A DNA stretch of 64,000 nucleotides, from positions 62,001 through 126,000 of the forward strand of contig PBVT01000047.1 in the NCBI GenBank assembly GCA_002728755.1. The letters run 5' to 3'. The notes beneath the pieces were generated by a model, which saw only the letters and a list, made by a program, of their open reading frames with translations, was not told the DNA's origin and ran no database searches. Positions within the stretch are counted from its first letter, which is position 1. Each line of letters opens with the position of its first letter. The DNA is from Myxococcales bacterium. GTDB taxonomy: Bacteria > Myxococcota_A > UBA9042 > UBA3505. The position numbers were made by a program, and so were the translations under genes. Shown in pieces: positions 14,829-23,094 of this stretch.

Positions 14829-16072
14829 TAGCGTCCACTGAACCCGATATAACCGCCGAAGTCGATATGCTGGGATGCCTTTAGACGCTGCCCCGGTTCG
14901 TCGAGACCAGGCGCATATACGGGACTGAATTCGTTCTGGCCGAGAGCATTATTCGCCTCGATCTGGCCGTTTCCGTCCAGGTCCACCCCATTGATCCCAT
15001 AACTAAGAAAGTACGAAGGACTATACCTACCGAACGCACTGGCAATGACCTCCATGCGAGGGTGAAATCGGTATCTTGTCCCCAGGCTCCCGCCTACTTT
15101 CAGGTGCCCTTGAACATGTGTAATCCCATTCGACGCGCCGCCTGTCGCGGGAAAGGTGGTTGTCGAACACTGTGGATTAAGACTGCATTGGCTCGTCCCA
15201 ATCGGCCCGAACATAATGGTCGGAGAGCGCCCCTCATGGATATATTGAGCGTCCCCGAGGATGTCGACAGTCAGGAACTTATGGTCGGATTTTTTCCAGG
15301 CAAAGATCGACAGCCCACCATAGACTCCGAGTTCTGGACCAGGCGCAGCCACCCCCTGAGTTTTGAAGCCTTTCACATATAGGTTTTCATCCGCCACGAG
15401 GTACATTTTTGCTGCAACACCAAAGCGTGGATGAAGGCCTGGCTGGGCCGGATACGACGTATCGAGGCGTAGTGCAAGACCATGAACTCCCTCTCCTACC
15501 GAAGAATTATTGGCTCGCATGCTTTGTGCGGATGGCAAGGTATAAGCCAACTCCATCACCATTGCGGGGACGCCAGGATCTCTTTGATGATGCATAAGAG
15601 CTCCCCGTAACCGCAGAGTTATATCACCAAGACCCGCTCTCTTCGGTCCCGCGTAGGGGACGGGGGTCAACTGGTTCCCCAATAATGTATTGATTGGCCC
15701 AACACCAGGGGCATACCCCAGTGTCACCTGGTCCAGTAATACGACGGGAAGCTCTACACCAAGCTCCAGGTCTCGATAAAGACCGAACCGCGTATCGACT
15801 ATCATCCGATGTTGTACACGGCGCGCATCCAATTCCCGAGCCACGAGGGAGGCATTACCACTCGGGCAGAGCAAAGGTTGGGCTGAACTCTGGCAAACCA
15901 GCTCTCGGTTTACCTGAATAAATGTCGCCGTGACGTCGTAACGGATCGCTGCCTTGGCACCGAATGGACGACTCGAAACAAAGGAGTCCTCAACCTCCAG
16001 TACGGTTGGCTCGGCGTGTACCAAGCCCCCACTCAGACAAATAAATGCTACCGCCAGAAATAGCTTTCGCAT
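14825..16072 (-). CDS. Predicted outer-membrane beta-barrel protein
   Basis: This 415-residue protein starts with a classical signal peptide (MRKLFLAVAFICLSGGLVHA). The remainder is rich in alternating hydrophobic/polar strands such as LELGVELPVVLLDQV and GLALRLDTSYPAQPG, with Gly/aromatic turns. It ends in the aromatic Tyr of GYIGFSGRY, as expected for insertion by the BAM complex. A DLDGNGQIEANN segment (about residue 370) is an EF-hand-like calcium loop. I see no specific family; it resembles transporter or porin-like 'transporter' barrels annotated in Myxococcota. The gene converges on the aminotransferase and diverges from the SAM hydroxide adenosyltransferase. Function unknown. Confidence 0.8.
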   Translation of the reverse strand: MRKLFLAVAFICLSGGLVHAEPTVLEVEDSFVSSRPFGAKAAIRYDVTATFIQVNRELVCQSSAQPLLCPSGNASLVARELDARRVQHRMIVDTRFGLYRDLELGVELPVVLLDQVTLGYAPGVGPINTLLGNQLTPVPYAGPKRAGLGDITLRLRGALMHHQRDPGVPAMVMELAYTLPSAQSMRANNSSVGEGVHGLALRLDTSYPAQPGLHPRFGVAAKMYLVADENLYVKGFKTQGVAAPGPELGVYGGLSIFAWKKSDHKFLTVDILGDAQYIHEGRSPTIMFGPIGTSQCSLNPQCSTTTFPATGGASNGITHVQGHLKVGGSLGTRYRFHPRMEVIASAFGRYSPSYFLSYGINGVDLDGNGQIEANNALGQNEFSPVYAPGLDEPGQRLKASQHIDFGGYIGFSGRY

Positions 16073-16200
16073 GATGTTTGGGTGGTATCATAGACAGCAC
16101 AATCGCGCCAATCTGTTCCTTTGTCGGTTTCTCGTTGGTTGCGTTATGATGGAACGAAACACAACGGATTCCTGCCTGCGTTTACAAACCACGGAGCCCA

Positions 16201-16994
16201 TGGCAACCGCCTTACCATCTAACGGTATACTGACATTCCTGACCGACTTCTCTTCTGCCGACGGCTATGTCGGCGCAATGAAAGGAGTGGCTCTATCGGA
16301 ATCCACCGAGCTGACCCTCGTGGATATTGGTCATGAGATTCCCGCCTTCGATATTCGTCGTGCTGCCTATACATTACGTATGGCTGTTCCGGAGTTCCCA
16401 TCTGGGACCACGCATGTCGCAGTTATCGATCCAGGGGTCGGAACATCCAGGAAGGTACTCGTTGCTCATGTGCGGGATCAATTCGTTGTAGGTCCAGACA
16501 ATGGCCTTATCTCCTTATTGCTTGACTGGGCCCCCGATGCCCAGGTCTTTGCCGTAGAATCAAAACACCTACCCGACACGATTCGGTCTGCGACATTTCA
16601 CGGGCGAGATATTTTTACCCCCATCGCTGCGAAAATCGCCTGCGGTCGTCTTGATGTCCCTGGAGACCTGAAAGTTTTACCCAAACCCATCGTCTTCGAC
16701 ACATCCTTTCAGCGTGAAAAACAAACCATCACAGGAACGGTTCTATGTGCAGATCGGTTTGGGAACCTGATCACATCCATACCCTTCGAAGAACTCCAGT
16801 CCGCCGGCCTTTCCACGGTTCATATTGGCCAAACCGAAATCACACGATTCGTGGAAACTTACGGTAACGCAGAACCCGGAGCAGTGGTTGCCCTGAAGGG
16901 AAGCCTTGGCCTGCTAGAGATCTCTGTAATTAATGGTGATGCCGCCAAACGGCTCTCTGTAACGAATGGTACTACCGTACGAATTCGTCTCTAG
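16201..16994 (+). CDS. SAM hydroxide adenosyltransferase (DUF62 family)
   Basis: This ~264-residue protein of the S-adenosyl-L-methionine hydroxide adenosyltransferase family is related to fluorinase/chlorinase. These enzymes attack SAM with water or hydroxide to give adenosine and methionine. Family hallmarks are [17 protein letters not shown] at the N-terminus, [41 protein letters not shown] and [13 protein letters not shown], then the C-terminal beta domain with [11 protein letters not shown]. The open frame extends to 15954, but the upstream part is not conserved in character and overlaps the divergent barrel gene. The ATG at 16201 has GGAG four bases before it and gives the usual family length. 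Physiological role is unknown. Confidence 0.9.
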
Positions 16995-17338
16995 AAATCA
17001 TCATCCGCATCAAAATCATCGGAATCGAAATCACTGCTCTGTTCGATGGTTGAGGCTTTTTCTTTTGCACTCGAAGCACTGGAATCATCGCCAGCCATGT
17101 CATCGGAACCGAATACGTCCATTTCATCGGCAATCGGGCCCATTTCTGACAGATCTTCGGCTTCCGTGACGGTACTAGCCATCACTTTGGCGGCAATTGT
17201 AGAGATATCCGGTCGGTCCGGAGCATCGGTTTGATTACACCCACATTTGGGGCATAAGGCCTCTGCTTTGTTCAAATCGTAGAACTTCGTTCCACAAGAA
17301 AAACAACCGAACTTTCTTCCAAGACTTTTTGCCGCCAT
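16991..17338 (-). CDS. FYDLN-acid zinc-ribbon protein (TIGR02300-like)
   Basis: This 115-residue small protein has an N-terminal zinc ribbon: [22 protein letters not shown], read here as CFSCG, FYDLN, CPKCG, so two CxxC pairs flank the FYDLN signature. A long acidic tail rich in Asp, Glu and Ser follows and ends FDADDDF. That is exactly the layout of the FYDLN-acid family, whose role is unknown. The frame opens at 17419, but the ATG at 17338 starts immediately before the conserved part and has GGAGAG at a good distance, so it is chosen. The gene end overlaps the end of the converging adenosyltransferase gene by four bases. It is divergent from the class III aminotransferase across 250 nt. Confidence 0.9.
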   Translation of the reverse strand: MAAKSLGRKFGCFSCGTKFYDLNKAEALCPKCGCNQTDAPDRPDISTIAAKVMASTVTEAEDLSEMGPIADEMDVFGSDDMAGDDSSASSAKEKASTIEQSSDFDSDDFDADDDF

Positions 17339-17588
17339 TTGCATTATCTCTCCAAGCCAGAAATCAACGATCCGCGTTATGATGCAGGCGAGCACCTTTG
17401 TCAACCGACTTTTTATCACAAAAAGATAAGAGGTAACCGGTTGTTTTTACTGGCATTTAAGGACCAAAAGACACATACCGCCAAACGTTATGCCGCCTAT
17501 GTTCCATTGAAATTCGGTCGATTTTTGTACGACAAAGACCTACGGGGGGCTTGTTACTCATCCATGATCGGGGATAAGCTGCCCATCC

Positions 17589-18902
17589 ATGAAGACGGAT
17601 ATACAATCAAAAGGATGCGGACCGGGAGCAGTATCCCGTGAGCTCGCAAGTAGGCTCCACCGAGTCGAAACAGCCAATGTCACCTGGCTGGGTGAAGACT
17701 TTCCTGTCTTCTGGGAACGAGGCGAGGGGTGCTGGGTAACCGATGTGGACGGAGGGCGGTACCTCGATATGACGGCCGCCTTTGGAGTAGCGGCGCTTGG
17801 CCATTGCCCTGCCCCGGTCCAGACAATATTGAAGAGCCAGACGGACATACTGATCCACGGGATGGGAGATGTTCATCCCCCGCTGGCGAAAGTAGAACTT
17901 CTCGAGGAGCTTGCCGCGCTCGTGCCCATCAAGAATGCCCGCATCACACTCGGAACTAGTGGCACCATGGCAACGGAGATTGCCCTCAAAGCGGCCTACG
18001 TACGAACGGGACGGCCAGAAGTTCTCTATTTCCAGGGAGGATACCACGGCCTAAGTACAGGAGCCTTATCTGTCATCGGGCACAGCCGGTTTCGTGATCC
18101 CTTTGCAGAGCAATGTGCGACCAATCCCCCTCCTCTGCGCTTTCCGCACGATACGGCATCTATGAAAAGTTGCCTGATCGAGATAGAGCGGGTGCTTCAA
18201 AATACAGAGCGGCGAATAGGAGCCATCATTATCGAACCTATTCAGGGGCGGGGTGGTATATGTGTCCCCCCTACGGACTTCCTCCATCAGCTACGCAATC
18301 TATGTGACACGACAGGTACCCTTCTTATCGTGGATGAAATCTTCACCGGGTTCTATCGAACCGGCGAACGGTTTGCCTCCATGCACATCGAGCCAGACAT
18401 TCTGCTCCTCGGGAAAGCCCTGGGAGGCGGACTGCCGATTGGCGTCTGTGTAGGAAAGAAAGATGTGATGGACGCGTTTGGTCCCTCGACTGGTGAAGCG
18501 CTCCATACCGAGACCTTTCTCGGTCACCCCCTCACCATGCGAACAGCTCTTGCCATGCTCAAGGCATTGGAAGCTGAGGATACCGCCCAGATGGTCCGCA
18601 ATAGAGGAGAGCAGTTAAAGACAATCCTCGAAGGCCTGGTGAAGCGCACATCGCAATTCAAGATCGAAATCCGAGGCAAAGGCCTGATGCAGGGGCTCGC
18701 TTTCTTCGAATCCATGAACGAGACCCCAGCAGCTGAACCCGTAAAGAAACTCGTCCAGGGTTGCCTAAAGGAAGGGCTGATCGTGCTGGGCGGTGGCCTC
18801 GACGGAAACGTGTTACAATTTACCCCCCCATTGAATATCTCCGAGGATGAGCTGGAAGTTTTTGGGGAACGAATCGGGCAGGCCTTCCAACAGTATTTAT
18901 AA
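17589..18902 (+). CDS. Class III (PLP) aminotransferase
   Basis: This 437-residue fold-type I aminotransferase belongs to class III (omega-amino acid, acetylornithine or glutamate-1-semialdehyde-like). Motifs are LDMTAAFGVAALGHCP, LGTSGTMATEIALKAAY, the FQGGYHGLSTGALS loop, IEPIQGRGG, VDEIFTGFYRTG (Asp249 binds the PLP ring nitrogen) and LLLGKALGGGLPIG with Lys276 as the Schiff-base residue. Class III enzymes commonly use aldehydes or terminal amines. The next gene, 28 nt downstream, is a carboxylate reductase that would make an aldehyde, so the pair could turn an acid into an amine. That link is inference from adjacency. The ribosome site (GGGGATAAG) is a little far from the ATG. Confidence 0.88.
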   Translation: MKTDIQSKGCGPGAVSRELASRLHRVETANVTWLGEDFPVFWERGEGCWVTDVDGGRYLDMTAAFGVAALGHCPAPVQTILKSQTDILIHGMGDVHPPLAKVELLEELAALVPIKNARITLGTSGTMATEIALKAAYVRTGRPEVLYFQGGYHGLSTGALSVIGHSRFRDPFAEQCATNPPPLRFPHDTASMKSCLIEIERVLQNTERRIGAIIIEPIQGRGGICVPPTDFLHQLRNLCDTTGTLLIVDEIFTGFYRTGERFASMHIEPDILLLGKALGGGLPIGVCVGKKDVMDAFGPSTGEALHTETFLGHPLTMRTALAMLKALEAEDTAQMVRNRGEQLKTILEGLVKRTSQFKIEIRGKGLMQGLAFFESMNETPAAEPVKKLVQGCLKEGLIVLGGGLDGNVLQFTPPLNISEDELEVFGERIGQAFQQYL

Positions 18903-18930
18903 TCGATCAAGTCGTACGAAAGTAGGCATC

Positions 18931-21237
18931 GTGAATCCGGAACGAACCAGACTTCTCGAAGAGATCGCAGATCTCCTCACCGCGTCGAAGGCAAAACCTG
19001 CGGAGCTTCTCCAACAGCTCTGGGCATACCAGTCTACAAATTGTCCGGCTCTTTCTGCCCATTGCAGCGCATATGATCTTCAACCTGGAACGCCGGTAGA
19101 GCTGGAGAATATGGTACCCGTTCACACCAGCACATTTCGTCACGGCGATCTGACCTGTTTTGATCCTTCGAAGATCAATCCTGTTCGTGAATTCCGTTCC
19201 AGCGGAACATCGGGTTCGAAACGGAGCCGGCATCGACTGCGAAGCCTGGAGCTCTATGAACTCTCCGTATGCCAGGCCTTTAAACGGTTCGTCCCAGAAG
19301 TGGAGCCTGGGAGTCATCGGATTCTGTCGTTGTTGCCCGATACGACAATCTGGCCCGATTCATCCCTGGTCCATATGTTCGATACCCTGATGCTTGAGTT
19401 GGCGCCCAGGAATCATCTGCACGTCGGACTCCCCGATGGCACCATCGATATTGCCAGGCTCCAAAAGGAACTTACGGCCTCAGATTCCGAGCCGACTCTT
19501 GTGCTTGGAACCGCGCTGAGCCACATCTGGCTCCACGAACATGGATTTTCGGCAGCCCTCTCCAAAGAGAGCCTTGTTCTAGAAACAGGAGGGGCCAAGG
19601 GGACAGGGCGAGAGTTTTCCAGAGATGAGCTTCTGACCCGGATTCATCAAACGTGGCATGTCGATCCCCAACGGGTAATTACAGAATACGGTATGGCTGA
19701 GCTGGGTTCCCAGGCATATGGACGTAGCGAGGACCGGGAGCGGGTGCTGCTTCGTTTTCCGTCCTGGGTTCATGTGGATGTGGTCGACCCGGATACGGGG
19801 ATTTCACAGAAGACAGGTACACCTGGCTTGCTGCAGATCTTCGACCCGGTCAACCTGGACACCTGTTCCTTCATTCGGACATCAGACCTGGCCATACTGC
19901 ATGAAAACAGGTCCTTTGAATTATTGGGCCGAGCAGCCGAAGCGGAAAGCCGTGGCTGCTCTTTACGGGTCGCTGAAGAACAAGACGCAGCATCTCCCAG
20001 TCCGGCCCCCACGAAACCAAAGGTGACCGCTTCTAACCCGGTCAGTACCAGTAAAAGAATCGGCGCTATTGCAGAGACATGGCAACGATTAGCGGACGAC
20101 GGGAATCAGATCTCACAAGACATCGCCAACCAGATGGGCTTATCCAAACCAACCGTTCGTGAAGCCCTTCAGCGAGAGGCGAACCGTTGGACGGAACAGC
20201 GTATATTTGAGCTTTTTGCTCGCGAGATATCTGCCTTTGAAGCCGGTCGGATCCGCCCAAGGCCCGTGTCGAAATCTCTGGTAATCACAGCCTCAACGGT
20301 CCCGTTTGTAGGACTTGAATCGGTCTCGGCCGCAATTCTCGCAGGAGCACAGGTCGTTGTGCGACCATCCAGCCGAAACCCCCTTGATATACAGATGTTT
20401 ATAGAGCGCCTGGAGAGTGTATCCATCGATCTGGCTCAACAGATTGAAGTTCTCCCTCCATCCACTTCAGAAGCCACGCTCTCGGAGCGGATTCGCTCCA
20501 TGGACACAGTCGTCGTTCACGGTGGACACGAAGTCGTACAGCAGATTCGACAGTCAGCCAGCGCCAACACACGCATTGTTGTCTACGGGCCTCGGTGGTC
20601 ATTGGCAGCGTTGGGTCCGCTGGACGCCAACAAACCGGAACTTCTAGCAGGACTGGCTGTCGATATTCTGCTCCATGACAGTCTAGGCTGTATGAGTCCA
20701 CGAGTATTGCTTGTGGATGGAGATCAGCGCGACGCCAAATTTGTCAGCACGGTATTAGGGGAAGCTCTGTTAAGCGCGACAAAACTCTATCCCCCCCATA
20801 ATGACCTTATACGCCGCCCACTCGGAGCTGGCCTTGTAGATCAAGTCATCGGAGAACTAGCGAGAGAGCCCCGTGGCGTTACTGCAATACAAACTTGGGG
20901 ATCTGCACATGTTGTGATGCTTGGGCCCCCGACCGAAGACTGTCCTGGATTGTTTTCCACGCCCCCAGCGATCCGAAGAGGAATTCTCGTCGCAGCCATC
21001 GATTTTCGATCGGATTCGGATTCCTGGCTATATAACCCGGCCGACGAGATCTCGACCGTAGGGCTTGGCCCATCATTACGAGGCGGATCATCCGGCTCGC
21101 GCCTGACATCCTGGGCCGAAGAGCATGGTGCGACCCGAATTACAGAGGTCGGTAGAATGCAACGACCTCCTGCGGGATGGCCCCACGATGGGCAACCGGT
21201 GCTCCTGCCCTTTATAAAGCTTGTGACTCCCGGCTGA
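18931..21237 (+). CDS. LuxE-LuxC fusion: acyl-protein synthetase plus acyl reductase
   Basis: This 768-residue bifunctional protein combines two enzymes normally made separately. The N-terminal ~350 residues are LuxE-like: FRSSGTSGSKRSRH (phosphate loop, about residues 88-101), ITEYGMAELGSQAYG (about 250-264) and RGCSL, where Cys343 would be the acyl acceptor. The C-terminal ~370 residues are LuxC-like (aldehyde-dehydrogenase fold), with a candidate catalytic Cys587 in HDSLGCMSPRVLLV. Expected chemistry is ATP-driven activation of a carboxylic acid, acyl transfer to Cys, and NAD(P)H reduction to the aldehyde. A 45-residue Pro/Ala-rich linker joins the parts. GTG 18931 is preferred because earlier in-frame starts lie inside the aminotransferase gene. 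No luciferase genes are nearby, so bioluminescence is not implied. Confidence 0.82.
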   Translation: MNPERTRLLEEIADLLTASKAKPAELLQQLWAYQSTNCPALSAHCSAYDLQPGTPVELENMVPVHTSTFRHGDLTCFDPSKINPVREFRSSGTSGSKRSRHRLRSLELYELSVCQAFKRFVPEVEPGSHRILSLLPDTTIWPDSSLVHMFDTLMLELAPRNHLHVGLPDGTIDIARLQKELTASDSEPTLVLGTALSHIWLHEHGFSAALSKESLVLETGGAKGTGREFSRDELLTRIHQTWHVDPQRVITEYGMAELGSQAYGRSEDRERVLLRFPSWVHVDVVDPDTGISQKTGTPGLLQIFDPVNLDTCSFIRTSDLAILHENRSFELLGRAAEAESRGCSLRVAEEQDAASPSPAPTKPKVTASNPVSTSKRIGAIAETWQRLADDGNQISQDIANQMGLSKPTVREALQREANRWTEQRIFELFAREISAFEAGRIRPRPVSKSLVITASTVPFVGLESVSAAILAGAQVVVRPSSRNPLDIQMFIERLESVSIDLAQQIEVLPPSTSEATLSERIRSMDTVVVHGGHEVVQQIRQSASANTRIVVYGPRWSLAALGPLDANKPELLAGLAVDILLHDSLGCMSPRVLLVDGDQRDAKFVSTVLGEALLSATKLYPPHNDLIRRPLGAGLVDQVIGELAREPRGVTAIQTWGSAHVVMLGPPTEDCPGLFSTPPAIRRGILVAAIDFRSDSDSWLYNPADEISTVGLGPSLRGGSSGSRLTSWAEEHGATRITEVGRMQRPPAGWPHDGQPVLLPFIKLVTPG

Positions 21238-21246
21238 GTTTATTTC

Positions 21247-22554
21247 TCAGGGAAGACCGCCCGCCTGAAATGAACCTGCCAGGAATGGACTTACAGCCAC
21301 CGCACGATACCCACGGCTCTCCGCAGTATCATATACACACGCGTAGACACGCCAACCATATCGCTGGCCTTCCGCCAGATATTTCGCCGGTATGTACTCC
21401 GTCGCAACTGCCGCATGACTAAGATCACCATAGGCGATCGATGTAACGCCCTGGGGAATCTCAAGCCGGGCCGTCCCGTCGTCAGCAAACCCTCCATAGA
21501 CGACCTCGTTTGCCGCGCTTTTTACCTCGACGACATAGAAGTCAGCCTCTGACACTGTGGACCAGATCAACTCCGGTTGAAGGTTTGTCAGCACTCCGTT
21601 TACAGGCTCAGTCAATGAAACAGCCGGGGCCAGTGGGACCTCAAAGAGCGGGCTGTCTCCTACATTCACCTGGATGTTCAACCCACCATACATCGCCTGC
21701 TCGTGAGCAGATGCAACGAATGCTCCATCGCTAGACTCTACGTGCAGGTGGTAACTCCCTATGGCCACATCCTGGAACAAAAATTCCGCATCATTCGGAG
21801 ACAGCTCCATACGTTTTACCGTTGCACCGGTTCTCGGCTCTCGCAGTGTGAATGTTCTCGAAACCGCATTCGCAGGCCCCGTCCCAGTCGTGCCATGAAT
21901 CGAACCCAGCTGGTTCGAGCCGACTCGAATGGTCGCAGACACACCCTGTCCTGAGACAACATTTACACTTGGAATAACCCGCGTACCTACTCCGATCCCA
22001 TAGGCCTCCAGGGTATAGGAGCCTGCTGTCAGATTCGGTATCCGACTGACTCCAGCGCCATCCGACCGGCCATACACAGTTCGAATCCCCTGGCCAAAGA
22101 CATCTTCCCCAACAGCGACTACGACGACATCCCCGATGGTACGATCCGCCGTATCCAATACAGTGACATCAATCCAACCCATGCCGCCAGCTCCGGCCGT
22201 CGGTGCCAGACGAACTGTGGCGGGAAACTCTTCCGCGGCATCGACCGTAAGAACCGGACCGACCAGATCTCCGGTGGTCCAATAGCCTGGAGCATAGATT
22301 TCCACCTCATAGGCTCCGCCTCCAAGAGCAACACTCACCGCCCCAGTGGCATCCGAATAAGCTGTAATTGCCTTTTTCCGATTCGTAGCCTTTCGAAAAA
22401 TGAGCTGCGCGTCAGCTACAGGGCTGTCGTTTACTGTACTACGTACGCTGAATTCCACGGGTGGAGGACCAGCATCACAACTAGACAACCCGATAAGCAG
22501 CACAAAAAGGAGGGCCACGAGGCGATGATTACGGCTACGCCAAACATCGACCAT
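21247..22554 (-). CDS. Lipoprotein with carboxypeptidase-regulatory-like repeats
   Basis: This ~435-residue predicted lipoprotein has a positively charged start, a hydrophobic run (LVALLFVLLIG) and lipobox LSSC followed by Asp. Three or four beta-sandwich segments follow, of the type DSPVADAQLIFRKATNRKKA, GAVSVALGGGAYEVEIYAPGY, RTIGDVVVVAVGEDVFGQGI and GSYTLEAYGIGVGT. These are like CarboxypepD_reg/Ig-like domains that decorate exported proteins. The C-terminal part (ELIWSTVSEADFYVVEVKS) resembles a fibronectin-type fold. An in-frame TTG at 22572 could extend it, but the ATG at 22554 is closer to the signal and has G-rich sequence upstream. It converges on the LuxE-LuxC gene with nine bases between. 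Function unknown. Confidence 0.78.
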   Translation of the reverse strand: MVDVWRSRNHRLVALLFVLLIGLSSCDAGPPPVEFSVRSTVNDSPVADAQLIFRKATNRKKAITAYSDATGAVSVALGGGAYEVEIYAPGYWTTGDLVGPVLTVDAAEEFPATVRLAPTAGAGGMGWIDVTVLDTADRTIGDVVVVAVGEDVFGQGIRTVYGRSDGAGVSRIPNLTAGSYTLEAYGIGVGTRVIPSVNVVSGQGVSATIRVGSNQLGSIHGTTGTGPANAVSRTFTLREPRTGATVKRMELSPNDAEFLFQDVAIGSYHLHVESSDGAFVASAHEQAMYGGLNIQVNVGDSPLFEVPLAPAVSLTEPVNGVLTNLQPELIWSTVSEADFYVVEVKSAANEVVYGGFADDGTARLEIPQGVTSIAYGDLSHAAVATEYIPAKYLAEGQRYGWRVYACVYDTAESRGYRAVAVSPFLAGSFQAGGLP

Positions 22555-22586
22555 TGAAGATTCGGCCCCCAAGGCGGGTGTACGTT

Positions 22587-22775
22587 TCAGGAGTTCGCGT
22601 AAGCAGCACGAACTTCAGCACCCTGATTACATTTGAAACAAACGGAATTCCGCAAATTCAGAGCGTTGGCATCAACATAGTTCGCAAGACAATTTTCGAC
22701 ACGCAAGTTCAACTGTAATGCGCGACAAAAGAAGTTGTCATGCTCGGTAACCTGCGTTTTCACGTCTGCCGTCAT
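22587..22775 (-). CDS. Small Cys-rich (putative zinc-binding) protein
   Basis: This 62-residue protein has four cysteines spaced Cys17, Cys29, Cys46, Cys49, the last two as CFKC. It ends NQGAEVRAAYANS. The pattern suggests a small metal-binding knuckle rather than disulphides, since no signal peptide is present. A strong ribosome site (GGGGAAG) sits five to six bases before the ATG, and TATAAT lies directly upstream of it, so the gene looks expressed. I do not recognise a named family. It sits 14 nt beyond the lipoprotein open frame on the same strand, so the two may be co-transcribed. A regulatory or adaptor role is only a guess. Confidence 0.65.
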   Translation of the reverse strand: MTADVKTQVTEHDNFFCRALQLNLRVENCLANYVDANALNLRNSVCFKCNQGAEVRAAYANS

Positions 22776-23054
22776 GTAACTTCCCCATTATATAGATGTT
22801 TTTCTGGTTGAGCCCGGTTGATTACAGAAGAACCAGGCTGGGTGCCTCTTTTGCACCACGTTTCTCATTCACGCAAGCATTCTTTTCGAATTCCCCTTAA
22901 TTTACAGGCAAATTCGGGTTCAATCACAAAAATCATATTAAAAAAAACCATCGCTTTTCATCGAATGGAGCCGCCATCGGAAAAATACGTACTTCGCACG
23001 AGGAACGGAGACTGCTAAGGTGCCTCAGTAGATTGTTTTCCCAGCCGGGAATGT

Positions 23055-23068
23055 CTCACCTTGGTGAG
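23055..23068 (+). promoter_or_regulatory. Palindrome before DUF4175 gene, in a 319-nt gap
   Basis: CTCACC and GGTGAG face each other across TT, followed by GTTCTTTTTCTTG, 27 nt before the start codon. It could be a short attenuator-type hairpin or a protein-binding site. The stem is only five to six pairs. The rest of the gap (22776-23094) is AT-rich and shows no other gene; it must hold the promoters for the divergent small Cys protein and for this cluster. Confidence 0.35.
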
Positions 23069-23094
23069 TTCTTTTTCTTGCTGGAGGTTCCGTG

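Noticed and set aside
15954-16200. N-terminal extension of the SAM hydroxide adenosyltransferase
   Set aside because: It overlaps the divergent barrel gene and has no conserved features. The later ATG with GGAG gives the family length.
18931-21237. Bioluminescence (lux) operon
   Set aside because: LuxE- and LuxC-like domains are present but there are no luxA, luxB or luxD genes nearby, so light production is not supported.
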